38,875 bases of DNA. Origin: Clostridiales bacterium (GTDB lineage: Bacteria; Bacillota; Clostridia; Oscillospirales; CAG-272). The notes beneath the pieces are model-generated. The model made no database searches. It was not told where the DNA came from and saw only the letters and a program-made list of their open reading frames with translations. The stretch is from the NCBI GenBank assembly GCA_016288155.1, contig JAEEYP010000062.1:1-38875 (forward strand), given 5' to 3'. Within the stretch, counting starts at the first letter, position 1. Each line of letters begins with the position of its first letter. Made by a program: the position numbers and the translations under genes. Below are positions 32,325 through 38,875 of the stretch, in pieces.

Positions 32325-35300
32325 ATGAAGAAGGCTGTGAAAGGATTCCTTGCGGTGCTGCTCTTCGCCATGCTCTTTGTCCCTCCCGTGATCGTTTTCG
32401 CCGCAAATATCCCGAACGGATACGTCTCGCCGGCGGGACTGTACGTCCGATACAACGGCAGCGACACGACGTGGATCCCCAGCCTGTACCAGTGCGACGC
32501 GCTCTGCTTCGCGGTGGACGGCGCCGAAAGCGACATGCTGACGCTCGAAGCGCATCACGTGTCGGACCACCCGCTCAAGGAGATCGCGATCGCCGACGGG
32601 CAGTCCTTCATCCTCAAGAACAATTTCTTCAATAAAGATATCGACAACGGGACCGTCCGTATCCGCGGCACGGCGTACGATGCGGTGACGGACGACGATA
32701 CCGGCTCCGTGTCCGGCGGCAACGGCATCACGATCTCCTTCGGCTTCGACCCGTATAAGTACGACTACTGGTTCGAGCTGTATCTCTCCGACATCCGCTT
32801 CGGGAGCAATATGATCGAGATGCACGTGAAAGGGAAGGAATACCTGTCCTCCACGGTCTACCGCGACAATTCCCGGGAAGAGACCGAGACGTACGAGTAC
32901 GACATCGACGAGGATTACACGGCGCAGATCATGCCGGACGTCCGCCGCGAGAAGCCCGGAGAGGGAGACGACGTATACTTTACGCTGTACTTCGAGAACA
33001 AAAAGATCGCGGGACAGTACCTGCGCGTCAGGGTGAAGGTGCTCGCCATGCTGCCGAAGGGCGTGAACGCGGAGGTCGTCGAAACGGCGGAAAACACGCC
33101 CGGCGAGACCGCGGGCACTCCCATACCGGCCGTGATCGCGGTGGGCGTCGTCGCGGCGGGCGCGGCCGTCCTCGCGGCGGCGGCCGCCTCCGGCGAGGAG
33201 AAAAAGCAGGGACCGTCCTTCGCCATGAAGATCTACAAGGAGTTCGGCGACACGATCCGCCTCGGCGAGACGGCGGCGGTGTACGCCCGCATCGTCGAGA
33301 TCGACGGGAAGACGGAGAAGGAGCGGCCGGACCTGACGCGGAACATAAACATCCGCTGCCATGACGGTACTTTCCGTGTGTGGCCGCAGGACGGGCTGAG
33401 CGGCATATACAAGGGCGCGGCGGTAGAGGTCGATCCGGAGCACGGCGATGCGGCGGAGGGCATGATCGACTTTGAATTCGTCGGCGCGGGCGGCACGTTC
33501 ACCGACATGGTCGTTTTCAGGATCCAGGAGCCCCGGATCATCTTCTATCAGGATAACCTGGCCCTCGTCGCAAAGGATGAAAAGGGAGCGGAACTCGGCT
33601 TCACCGTCGAGGGACTCGATACGGAAAAATTGAAGGTCGAGCTGCGCTTTGAAGGCGGCAGAAGCTACGTGGCCGCGCCGGTCCAGGCGGTGGACAAGGA
33701 ACTGAAGGAGCCGATCCCGGGCACGTATTTCGCCGTCATCGCGGACGTCAACGAGGAGGAAGGCGATCCGGGCACCTACGTGGTGCATACGCTCCGGGTG
33801 CACGCGTACGACGGCAAGACCTCCGCCGACGGCAAGATCGACGTCTACCGCGTCAGCGTCGGTCTCAACGTGGGCGTGAGCACGCTGAACTGCTACAGAA
33901 CGCTGAAGAAAACGGCGGCAGGCAAAAAGGCCGACGAGCTGACGGCGGCCGACTTCGATATCTCCTACACGCAGGCCAGCGTCATGATCCTCAAGGTGGA
34001 CGAGGAGAAGCGGGAGATGTACTACAAGCCCGCCGCGCCGGAGATCACCATCACGCCGCTCGACGGCAGCGACAGCCTCATGCAGGAGCGGCTGGATGGC
34101 ATCGGGATCGAAGCGGTGCCGACGGAGATCAAGGACGGCACGACGATCTATACGTTCTACTGCAAAAAAGGATGGCTCGAGCCGCCGCTGCGGGCGAACG
34201 TGCGCCTGCACGCGAAGGCCGTGGAGATCGAGAACGGCGTCGAGGTCGAGTACGTCTGCGACAAGGCGGTCACGCTCCTCAGCCAGCGCATGCGCGAGAA
34301 GGTGACGATGACCGATATCGAGGGCGACCAGCGCATCCAGGCGTGGATCGACAGCACGCAGGAGATGATCGCGGAATGCTGCCTCATGGACGATCTGGGC
34401 GGCGAGTACATGATGCTCTCCGAGCTGTGGCACAGCTACGACGAGCAGTTCGGGTACGACCCGATCCTCGTGGCGCAGATCCAGAGCAACATCGAGAACT
34501 ACATGCACGCCGTCAAGCGCCACGCGCTCGCGGAGCGGCAGAAGATGCTCGAGAAGATGCAGGAGACGGCCAACGCGGACAACAATACCATGACGATCTG
34601 GTCGAAGAGTTTCGCCATGATCAGCGACAAGTATCTCGATACCTGGGGCGGCCTGGCGGGCCGCATCGCCCTCGGCTTCTGCACCGGAGGGCTGTCCGAG
34701 GTCGTCTTCCTCGCCATGGACGTGAACAAGGCGGTCAGCGACTACAACGAGCGGACGCTGCTCTGCGACAGGACCTTCGGAGGCAAGCTGTTCGCGGGCT
34801 CCGTGCCCGTCATCATAACCGTCGCTACCCTCGGCGCGTTCAAATTCGTCGGCGCGGGCAGCAAGGCCACCTGGGCGGTGACGCCGGAGCCGGTCAAGCG
34901 GTGGCTGAAGGGCTACGCCATGAAAGCGACGCAGGCCGTCATGAGCAGGATCCCCGAGAGCTGGGTGTACGCCTCCCAGCGGCTGGCGGAGAAATTCAAG
35001 ACGCTCGCGGACAAGATCAACTCCTTCGATCCGCGCAAGAGGATGTTCAATATCCGCAAGGCCGCGGCGGAGACGGACGCGCTGAACCTGAAGGCAAAAT
35101 CGACGGTCCGCGGCGATATCGTGAAGGTCCGCAAGACCGGCCTTTCCGCCAAGGGACAGATGCTGGACAAGGTCCAGCGCGTCGCCGAGCTCAAGGCCGC
35201 CGCGAAGCTGGAGCGGTTCAAGAAGGCGTGGAACCGCTCGCTGACCGACAAGAGCCCCGCGGCCGTGAAAGAGCTGAAGGACGCTTTCTCGGCCGTCGAG

Positions 35301-36365
35301 AAGGATACGTTCGCCATCCGCGCGCTGAACGCCGACGGCAAGACCGGCGCGCAGATCGCGGAGAAGATCAGGATCCCGAACGAGTACAGGGCGGCGTTCA
35401 ACGAGTGCAAGGCGGGCTTCATGGACGATCCCGCGGAGAAGATCATGCGGCGCAAGGTCGCCGCCAAATACGGCGTATCCGAGGACGAAGTCATCATCAA
35501 GCGCGCCACGGGCAAGACCGCCGCCGATCTCAAGGAGGGCATCACGTCTCCCTTCGATTCGGACAACTCGGTGTTGATCTTCGACCGGGAAACGGGCAAG
35601 TACAAATACCTCACGCAGGCGGAATCGGACGTGGTCGTGTCCACCAGCTACTGCGAGGCAATGGGCATAGAATATACCGGCATCGACGACGCCATAGCGA
35701 AGAGCGGCGAGATGAAGGTCGTCAGCGTCACGCCGACGCATCAGGAATACTACATGGAGTTCGACAAGTTGAAGTCCGTGGAGGCGTTCTCCGACGAGGC
35801 GATCGCCCACAACATGAAGACCGGCGAGTTCAAGATGGCGTACGAGTTCAGGGAAGCGAACAGCAAATGGGACGCCCTGATGAGCGATAAGGCACGGATG
35901 CAGAAGATCTCCTCGGAGTGCGAAAAATTCCTGAACCGCGAGATCGCCGACGTGAGCGACGACACGATGAGGGCCGTCGGCCTCACCGAAAAAATGAACG
36001 AGTGCTGCCACCAGGTCCCGAAGACCTACGATCTGTACGTGCCGAAGGACATCAACGGGCAGGCCATGGGCGCGTCGTCGGGATACTCCGAGAACAGCAG
36101 AATGTTCGCCGAGGCCTGCCGCTATGCCGACAATCAGGGCGTCAGCAACATCAGCATCGGGGAACTGAACGACGTTCTGGAACTCCGCGGGACCAACTAC
36201 TCCCAGTGCTGCTCCGAGATGACGCTGGAATTCAAGACGATCAACACAAGCTGCCGCACCGCCAACCAGAAGGCGGCGAGCGCCCTGTGGAACACCGCGC
36301 CGGGGAGCGGGGCGGACGGCGCCGTGACGGGCGCCGCGGGCGCGGTCGGCGGCAGCCGGGAATGA
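32325..36365 (+). CDS. Large exported protein of unknown function, 1,346 residues
   Basis: No family is recognised. It has an N-terminal signal peptide (residues 1 to about 26, cleavage near VFA). A beta-rich part follows, then a hydrophobic Ala/Val/Gly stretch (about 268-288) ended by EEKK, which could be a membrane anchor. Next come beta-rich, Ig-like stretches to about 640, a helical part with two more hydrophobic segments (about 772-799 and 821-845), and a basic helical region (850-1010). The last 330 residues hold an acidic SPFDSDNS motif near 1077 and CysCys pairs. The start has AAAGGAGG eight bases upstream. Frame and codon use are uniform throughout. It resembles polymorphic-toxin-like or surface-assembly proteins only in overall architecture. 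Confidence 0.85.
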   Translation: MKKAVKGFLAVLLFAMLFVPPVIVFAANIPNGYVSPAGLYVRYNGSDTTWIPSLYQCDALCFAVDGAESDMLTLEAHHVSDHPLKEIAIADGQSFILKNNFFNKDIDNGTVRIRGTAYDAVTDDDTGSVSGGNGITISFGFDPYKYDYWFELYLSDIRFGSNMIEMHVKGKEYLSSTVYRDNSREETETYEYDIDEDYTAQIMPDVRREKPGEGDDVYFTLYFENKKIAGQYLRVRVKVLAMLPKGVNAEVVETAENTPGETAGTPIPAVIAVGVVAAGAAVLAAAAASGEEKKQGPSFAMKIYKEFGDTIRLGETAAVYARIVEIDGKTEKERPDLTRNINIRCHDGTFRVWPQDGLSGIYKGAAVEVDPEHGDAAEGMIDFEFVGAGGTFTDMVVFRIQEPRIIFYQDNLALVAKDEKGAELGFTVEGLDTEKLKVELRFEGGRSYVAAPVQAVDKELKEPIPGTYFAVIADVNEEEGDPGTYVVHTLRVHAYDGKTSADGKIDVYRVSVGLNVGVSTLNCYRTLKKTAAGKKADELTAADFDISYTQASVMILKVDEEKREMYYKPAAPEITITPLDGSDSLMQERLDGIGIEAVPTEIKDGTTIYTFYCKKGWLEPPLRANVRLHAKAVEIENGVEVEYVCDKAVTLLSQRMREKVTMTDIEGDQRIQAWIDSTQEMIAECCLMDDLGGEYMMLSELWHSYDEQFGYDPILVAQIQSNIENYMHAVKRHALAERQKMLEKMQETANADNNTMTIWSKSFAMISDKYLDTWGGLAGRIALGFCTGGLSEVVFLAMDVNKAVSDYNERTLLCDRTFGGKLFAGSVPVIITVATLGAFKFVGAGSKATWAVTPEPVKRWLKGYAMKATQAVMSRIPESWVYASQRLAEKFKTLADKINSFDPRKRMFNIRKAAAETDALNLKAKSTVRGDIVKVRKTGLSAKGQMLDKVQRVAELKAAAKLERFKKAWNRSLTDKSPAAVKELKDAFSAVEKDTFAIRALNADGKTGAQIAEKIRIPNEYRAAFNECKAGFMDDPAEKIMRRKVAAKYGVSEDEVIIKRATGKTAADLKEGITSPFDSDNSVLIFDRETGKYKYLTQAESDVVVSTSYCEAMGIEYTGIDDAIAKSGEMKVVSVTPTHQEYYMEFDKLKSVEAFSDEAIAHNMKTGEFKMAYEFREANSKWDALMSDKARMQKISSECEKFLNREIADVSDDTMRAVGLTEKMNECCHQVPKTYDLYVPKDINGQAMGASSGYSENSRMFAEACRYADNQGVSNISIGELNDVLELRGTNYSQCCSEMTLEFKTINTSCRTANQKAASALWNTAPGSGADGAVTGAAGAVGGSRE

Positions 36366-36428
36366 GAAAAAACGGAAGATCCCGAAATTTTCTCACGGAG
36401 GCGACAGATTCTCCCGCCGATCCCGTTA

Positions 36429-36434
36429 TATAAT
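36429..36434 (+). promoter_or_regulatory. Probable -10 box before the zinc-ribbon gene
   Basis: A perfect TATAAT within GTTATATAATG, 55 bp upstream of the start. No good -35 box is seen at 16-18 bp, so the promoter is tentative; read-through from the large gene is also possible. Confidence 0.45.
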
Positions 36435-36488
36435 GCAAAGCGTCCGCATCCCGCAGGGGAGCGGACGGGGATAAGGAGGTATCCGATC

Positions 36489-36938
36489 ATGTACTGCATC
36501 CGCTGCGGACACAGCTGTGCGGACGGGGCGCGCTTCTGCCCCGGCTGCGGCGCGCCGCTCGCGCCGACCGCCGCTCCGCGGCAGCCGTCCGCGTTCTGTC
36601 GCGCTTTTGCCGCGCCGGACACGACCGCCGACTACACGCCGCTCCAGATCGCCGAAGGGAAGTGGCTCGCCGTCCTTTCGTATCTGATGTTCCTCGTCGT
36701 CATCCCTCTTCTCGCGGGGAAGGATAAGCCGTTCGTCCGCTATCACGTCAATCAGGGGATACTGCTCCTCATCGCCGCGGGTGTCGTGCACGTCGTGCAG
36801 TATCTCCCCTTCGTCGGCTCGTTTTTCTACACGATCGGCATTTTCTGCGTCCTCGTGCTCGCCGTGGTCGGCGTCGTCAACGCCGCTTCGGGACGCGCGC
36901 GGGAGCTGCCGATCATCGGTCAGTTCAATATCCTGTGA
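36489..36938 (+). CDS. Zinc-ribbon membrane protein, DUF4870-like
   Basis: A 149-residue protein. The N-terminal zinc ribbon has two pairs of cysteines (CIRCGH and CPGCGAPL), followed by a proline-rich linker and two or three membrane segments (about 60-78, 90-108, 113-132). The segment KPFVRYHVNQG is typical of the DUF4870/Tic20-like small membrane proteins. Function unknown. The start has AAGGAGG nine bases upstream. It follows the large exported protein by about 120 bp on the same strand and may be functionally tied to it, but such proteins are widespread. Confidence 0.85.
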   Translation: MYCIRCGHSCADGARFCPGCGAPLAPTAAPRQPSAFCRAFAAPDTTADYTPLQIAEGKWLAVLSYLMFLVVIPLLAGKDKPFVRYHVNQGILLLIAAGVVHVVQYLPFVGSFFYTIGIFCVLVLAVVGVVNAASGRARELPIIGQFNIL

Positions 36939-36960
36939 CAACGCGCGGCGCGTGCGTGCA

Positions 36961-36995
36961 AAAGCGTCCCCTGTCCATCGGACAGGGGACGCTTT
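36961..36995 (+). terminator. Terminator after the zinc-ribbon gene
   Basis: AAAGCGTCCCCTGTCC (36961-36976) pairs perfectly over 16 bp with GGACAGGGGACGCTTT (36980-36995) around ATC; TTTCGTTTTCG follows. Confidence 0.93.
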
Positions 36996-37010
36996 CGTTT
37001 TCGTTTCGTA

Positions 37011-38234
37011 TCAGAGAGAATACTCCCACTCGGTCTTCGGAGCGCGGTGCGTCCACGCGCCGCGGGTGAAGTCCGGGATATCGACGGGGAGCCCGGTGGC
37101 GAGCGACGCTTCGGAGAGCGGCGTGATCGCCATCCATGCCGCCGTGTCGTAGGTGTCGATCGGCAGCTCGATCCCGCGCTCGATGGCGCCGAAGAAGGCG
37201 TCGAATTCGAGCCAGTCGATCCCGCCGTGTCCGCCGTGCACGCCCTCCTCGATGAAGCGGGCCCAGATCGGATGCTCGAAGTAATGGCGGAACTTCTCCT
37301 CGTTGCCGTAGTCGTTGACGAAATCGGTCAGATACGCCGGACGCGTCGCGTCGGCGAGGAAGATCGTGTGGCTGTTCTCCTCATACATGCCCCGCGTGCC
37401 GCGAACGGTGAAGTCGCGCGTGTAGAGATGCGGGAGCGTCGTGTCGAGCGTGAGCGCGATCGTCTGCCCGCCCGCGCAGCGGATGATCGTCGAGACGACG
37501 TCCGACTGCGCGAAGCGCTTCTCCAGAAGGCGCTGATCCGTATCCGGATTGCTGCGGATGAATTCGTGGATGCCGCGCTGGGCGCTGCCGACGGAGACGA
37601 GCGAGATCATCCGGTTCCCGCGGTTGACGTCGAGGATCTTTGCGATCGGCCCGAGCTCGTGCGTCGGATAGTTCTCACAGTTGCGGTGCATGTAGTTGCG
37701 CTGACGGTAGTGGAGCGTTTCATGCCCGTGCGCGATCTGACGGCGGACGTCGTGATGATACCCGCCGGAGCAGTGCATGACGTCGCCGAACAGCCCCTCC
37801 CGCACCATACGGGAGACCATGAGTTCCTTGCGGTCGTAGCAGCAGTTCTCGAGCATCATGCAGTGCATGCCGGTCTTCTCGTACGTTTCGACGAGCCGCC
37901 AGCAGTCGTTGAGCGAATAGGCGCCCGCCACCTCGGTGGCGGTGAATTTGCGGTTCTCCATCGCGCTGATGGAGACCTCGACGTGCGCCTCCCACGAGGT
38001 GGAAACGACGACGGCGTCCACGTCCTTCGAGGCGGTGAGCTCACGGTAGTCCGTCGTGACAAGGGGACGCTTTCCGCAGTATTCCTGTACGGCGTCCGCG
38101 GCGGTCTGTGCGCGTTCGGGTATCAGGTCGCAGACGGCGGTGACCTCCACGTTCTCGCGCGGCATGATCATCTCTTTCATGAGGAACATACCGCGGCCTC
38201 CGAAGCCGACGACGCCGACTCTGATCTTCTCCAT
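37011..38234 (-). CDS. GH109-like NAD-dependent glycosidase (Gfo/Idh/MocA fold)
   Basis: A 407-residue Gfo/Idh/MocA-fold protein with the dinucleotide motif GVVGFGGRGMF (7-17). Two features point to the GH109 clade, whose known member removes alpha-N-acetylgalactosamine through an NAD-dependent oxidation-elimination cycle: the EKP motif is replaced by TEVAGA (100-105), and ENYPTHELGPIA (187-198) carries the active-site type Tyr189 and His192. A later HGGHGGIDW (333-341) is also typical. It lacks the signal peptide of some GH109 enzymes, so it is probably cytoplasmic. The ATG at 38234 follows GGAGG. Sugar specificity is not predictable. Confidence 0.85.
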   Translation of the reverse strand: MEKIRVGVVGFGGRGMFLMKEMIMPRENVEVTAVCDLIPERAQTAADAVQEYCGKRPLVTTDYRELTASKDVDAVVVSTSWEAHVEVSISAMENRKFTATEVAGAYSLNDCWRLVETYEKTGMHCMMLENCCYDRKELMVSRMVREGLFGDVMHCSGGYHHDVRRQIAHGHETLHYRQRNYMHRNCENYPTHELGPIAKILDVNRGNRMISLVSVGSAQRGIHEFIRSNPDTDQRLLEKRFAQSDVVSTIIRCAGGQTIALTLDTTLPHLYTRDFTVRGTRGMYEENSHTIFLADATRPAYLTDFVNDYGNEEKFRHYFEHPIWARFIEEGVHGGHGGIDWLEFDAFFGAIERGIELPIDTYDTAAWMAITPLSEASLATGLPVDIPDFTRGAWTHRAPKTEWEYSL

Positions 38235-38303
38235 TTTTTTCCTCCGGAAATTCAGAAAATACCATTGCGACGCGCCGCAGAGGGCGCGTGTTTCACAATG
38301 ATT

Positions 38304-38333
38304 ATTATAGCATAGGGGATCCGCGCCTGTCAA
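38304..38333 (-). promoter_or_regulatory. Promoter of the GH109-like gene
   Basis: On the minus strand TTGACA (38328-38333), 18-bp spacer, TATAAT (38304-38309), both boxes perfect, 70 bp upstream of the start codon. Confidence 0.88.
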
Positions 38334-38376
38334 GAAGCGCTGACGATTTCTTCCAGAGAGGAGGAGCGAAACGATA

Positions 38377-38734
38377 TTTGCCTACGCTGCCAAGCGCTCT
38401 CCGCTTTCTCTCCGTTGTTCAGCATCCGAACGCCCCTCGCCCATAACCCTAATGGGAGGGTTTGGGGGCTATGCCCCCAACCGCTGTACGCCCGTCAGCG
38501 GGTGTCGAGCGCCGAAGCCCCGGGGGTGGCCGGAGGGTGCGGAGCCGTAAGCCCTACGGCAAACCAAATTTGCCTACGCTGCCAAGCGCTCTCCGCTTTC
38601 TCTCCGTTGTTCAGCATCCGAACGCCCTCGCCCATAACCCTAATGGGAGGGTTTGGGGGCTATGCCCCCAACCGCTGTACGCCCGTCAGCGGGTGTCGAG
38701 CGTCGAAGCCCAGGGGGTGGCCGGAGGGGGCGGA
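38377..38734. repeat. Tandem repeat, two copies of about 166 bp at a 191-bp period
   Basis: Copy 1 (38377-38543) and copy 2 (38569-38734) differ by one single-base deletion and a few substitutions. Each contains the same set of small hairpins: CCCAT/ATGGG, TTGGGGGC/GCCCCCAA, and CCCG/CGGG. The 25-bp spacer holds GCCGTA/TACGGC (38544-38560). Open frames across it appear in several phases and carry no start signals, so it is read as noncoding. It fills most of the gene-free stretch 38334-38875 and looks like a dispersed, hairpin-rich intergenic element. Confidence 0.88.
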
Positions 38735-38757
38735 AGCCCCCTTGGCGGGAGTGGATC

Positions 38758-38790
38758 CATAAGGAGAGGAGCCGGGCTCCTCTCCTTATG
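38758..38790. terminator. Perfect 15-bp hairpin after the tandem repeat
   Basis: CATAAGGAGAGGAGC (38758-38772) pairs with GCTCCTCTCCTTATG (38776-38790) around CGG. No T-run follows on either strand, so it may be a repeat-element end rather than a terminator. Confidence 0.55.
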
Positions 38791-38836
38791 ACAGAAGTCT
38801 TGAAGCAGTGATCTGAATTCGTGATTTGATCCTGAA

Positions 38837-38858
38837 TTCAATACTTGTTCAATACTTG
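38837..38858. repeat. 11-bp tandem direct repeat at the right edge
   Basis: TTCAATACTTG occurs twice in a row, in an AT-rich stretch that differs from the GC-rich repeat before it. No gene is seen between 38791 and the end of the window. Confidence 0.7.
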
Positions 38859-38875
38859 ATAGAGAACAAAAAAGA

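Noticed and set aside
31947..36011. A 1,354-codon frame on the minus strand opposite the large exported protein.
   Set aside because: It is an antisense shadow: the product is rich in Arg, His and Val repeats, has no ribosome-binding site, and runs across the GntR gene and two promoters.
38377..38734. CRISPR array.
   Set aside because: Only two long copies with a 25-bp spacer, no short direct repeats, and no cas genes.
38415..38791. Open frames across the right-edge tandem repeat.
   Set aside because: Several overlapping frames are open at once because the repeat is GC-rich; none has a ribosome-binding site, and the peptides are arginine- and proline-rich with no family resemblance.

Overview
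The window looks like chromosome from an uncultured, GC-rich gut-type Clostridia (Bacillota). Signs of this are Shine-Dalgarno sites of the AGGAGG type before nearly every gene, TTGACA/TATAAT promoters with 16-18 bp spacers, a clostridial-type iscR-iscS-iscU operon, STAS-type sigma-factor control genes, orphan lipoprotein sugar-binding proteins of about 490 residues, and many Gfo/Idh/MocA oxidoreductases. The family-level identity is my inference; no rRNA gene is present. I count 29 intact protein genes, one tRNA gene, a decayed tRNA 3' end, and a tandem repeat at the right edge.

Layout. 1-1,800 is visibly AT-richer than the rest. It carries an XRE-type regulator and ends at a tRNA-Ser(GCU) whose 3' end and terminator are duplicated, which looks like an old integration site. 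2,100-9,200 is a carbohydrate section: a Gfo/Idh oxidoreductase, two sugar-binding lipoproteins, an FAD-dependent oxidoreductase and a two-domain class II aldolase. 9,240-14,940 is a sulfur section: iscR-iscS-iscU diverges from a LysR regulator, which is followed by an O-acetylhomoserine sulfhydrylase and cysK; the two divergent promoters carry matching 17-bp operator-like sites. 15,100-16,040 is a two-gene STAS/anti-sigma-like module. 16,290-22,981 is a minus-strand catabolic cluster (alpha/beta hydrolase, beta-propeller glycosidase-like protein, Gfo/Idh, M55 peptidase, DegT aminotransferase, amidohydrolase), diverging from a sialidase-like gene. 24,200-28,600 holds a small protein with an IscB-PLMP-like N-terminus, a DapA-like lyase, a lipoprotein, another Gfo/Idh protein and araD. 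28,600-32,090 holds an FGGY kinase and a GntR(YtrA)-ABC-permease operon that appears to run on into the kinase and araD. 32,300-36,940 holds a 1,346-residue exported protein of unknown function and a zinc-ribbon membrane protein. 37,000-38,240 is a GH109-like enzyme, and 38,370-38,735 is a 191-bp-period tandem repeat.

How it fits together. Most genes suggest uptake and oxidative or lyase-type breakdown of unusual sugars, amino sugars or glycosides: several Gfo/Idh enzymes (one GH109-like), glycosidase-like propellers, a DegT aminotransferase, aldolases and FGGY-AraD. Substrates cannot be read from sequence. The sulfur section couples Fe-S assembly to cysteine synthesis. The most novel candidates are the 1,346-residue exported protein, the PLMP-like small protein with a second internal start, and the shared Rrf2 operator.
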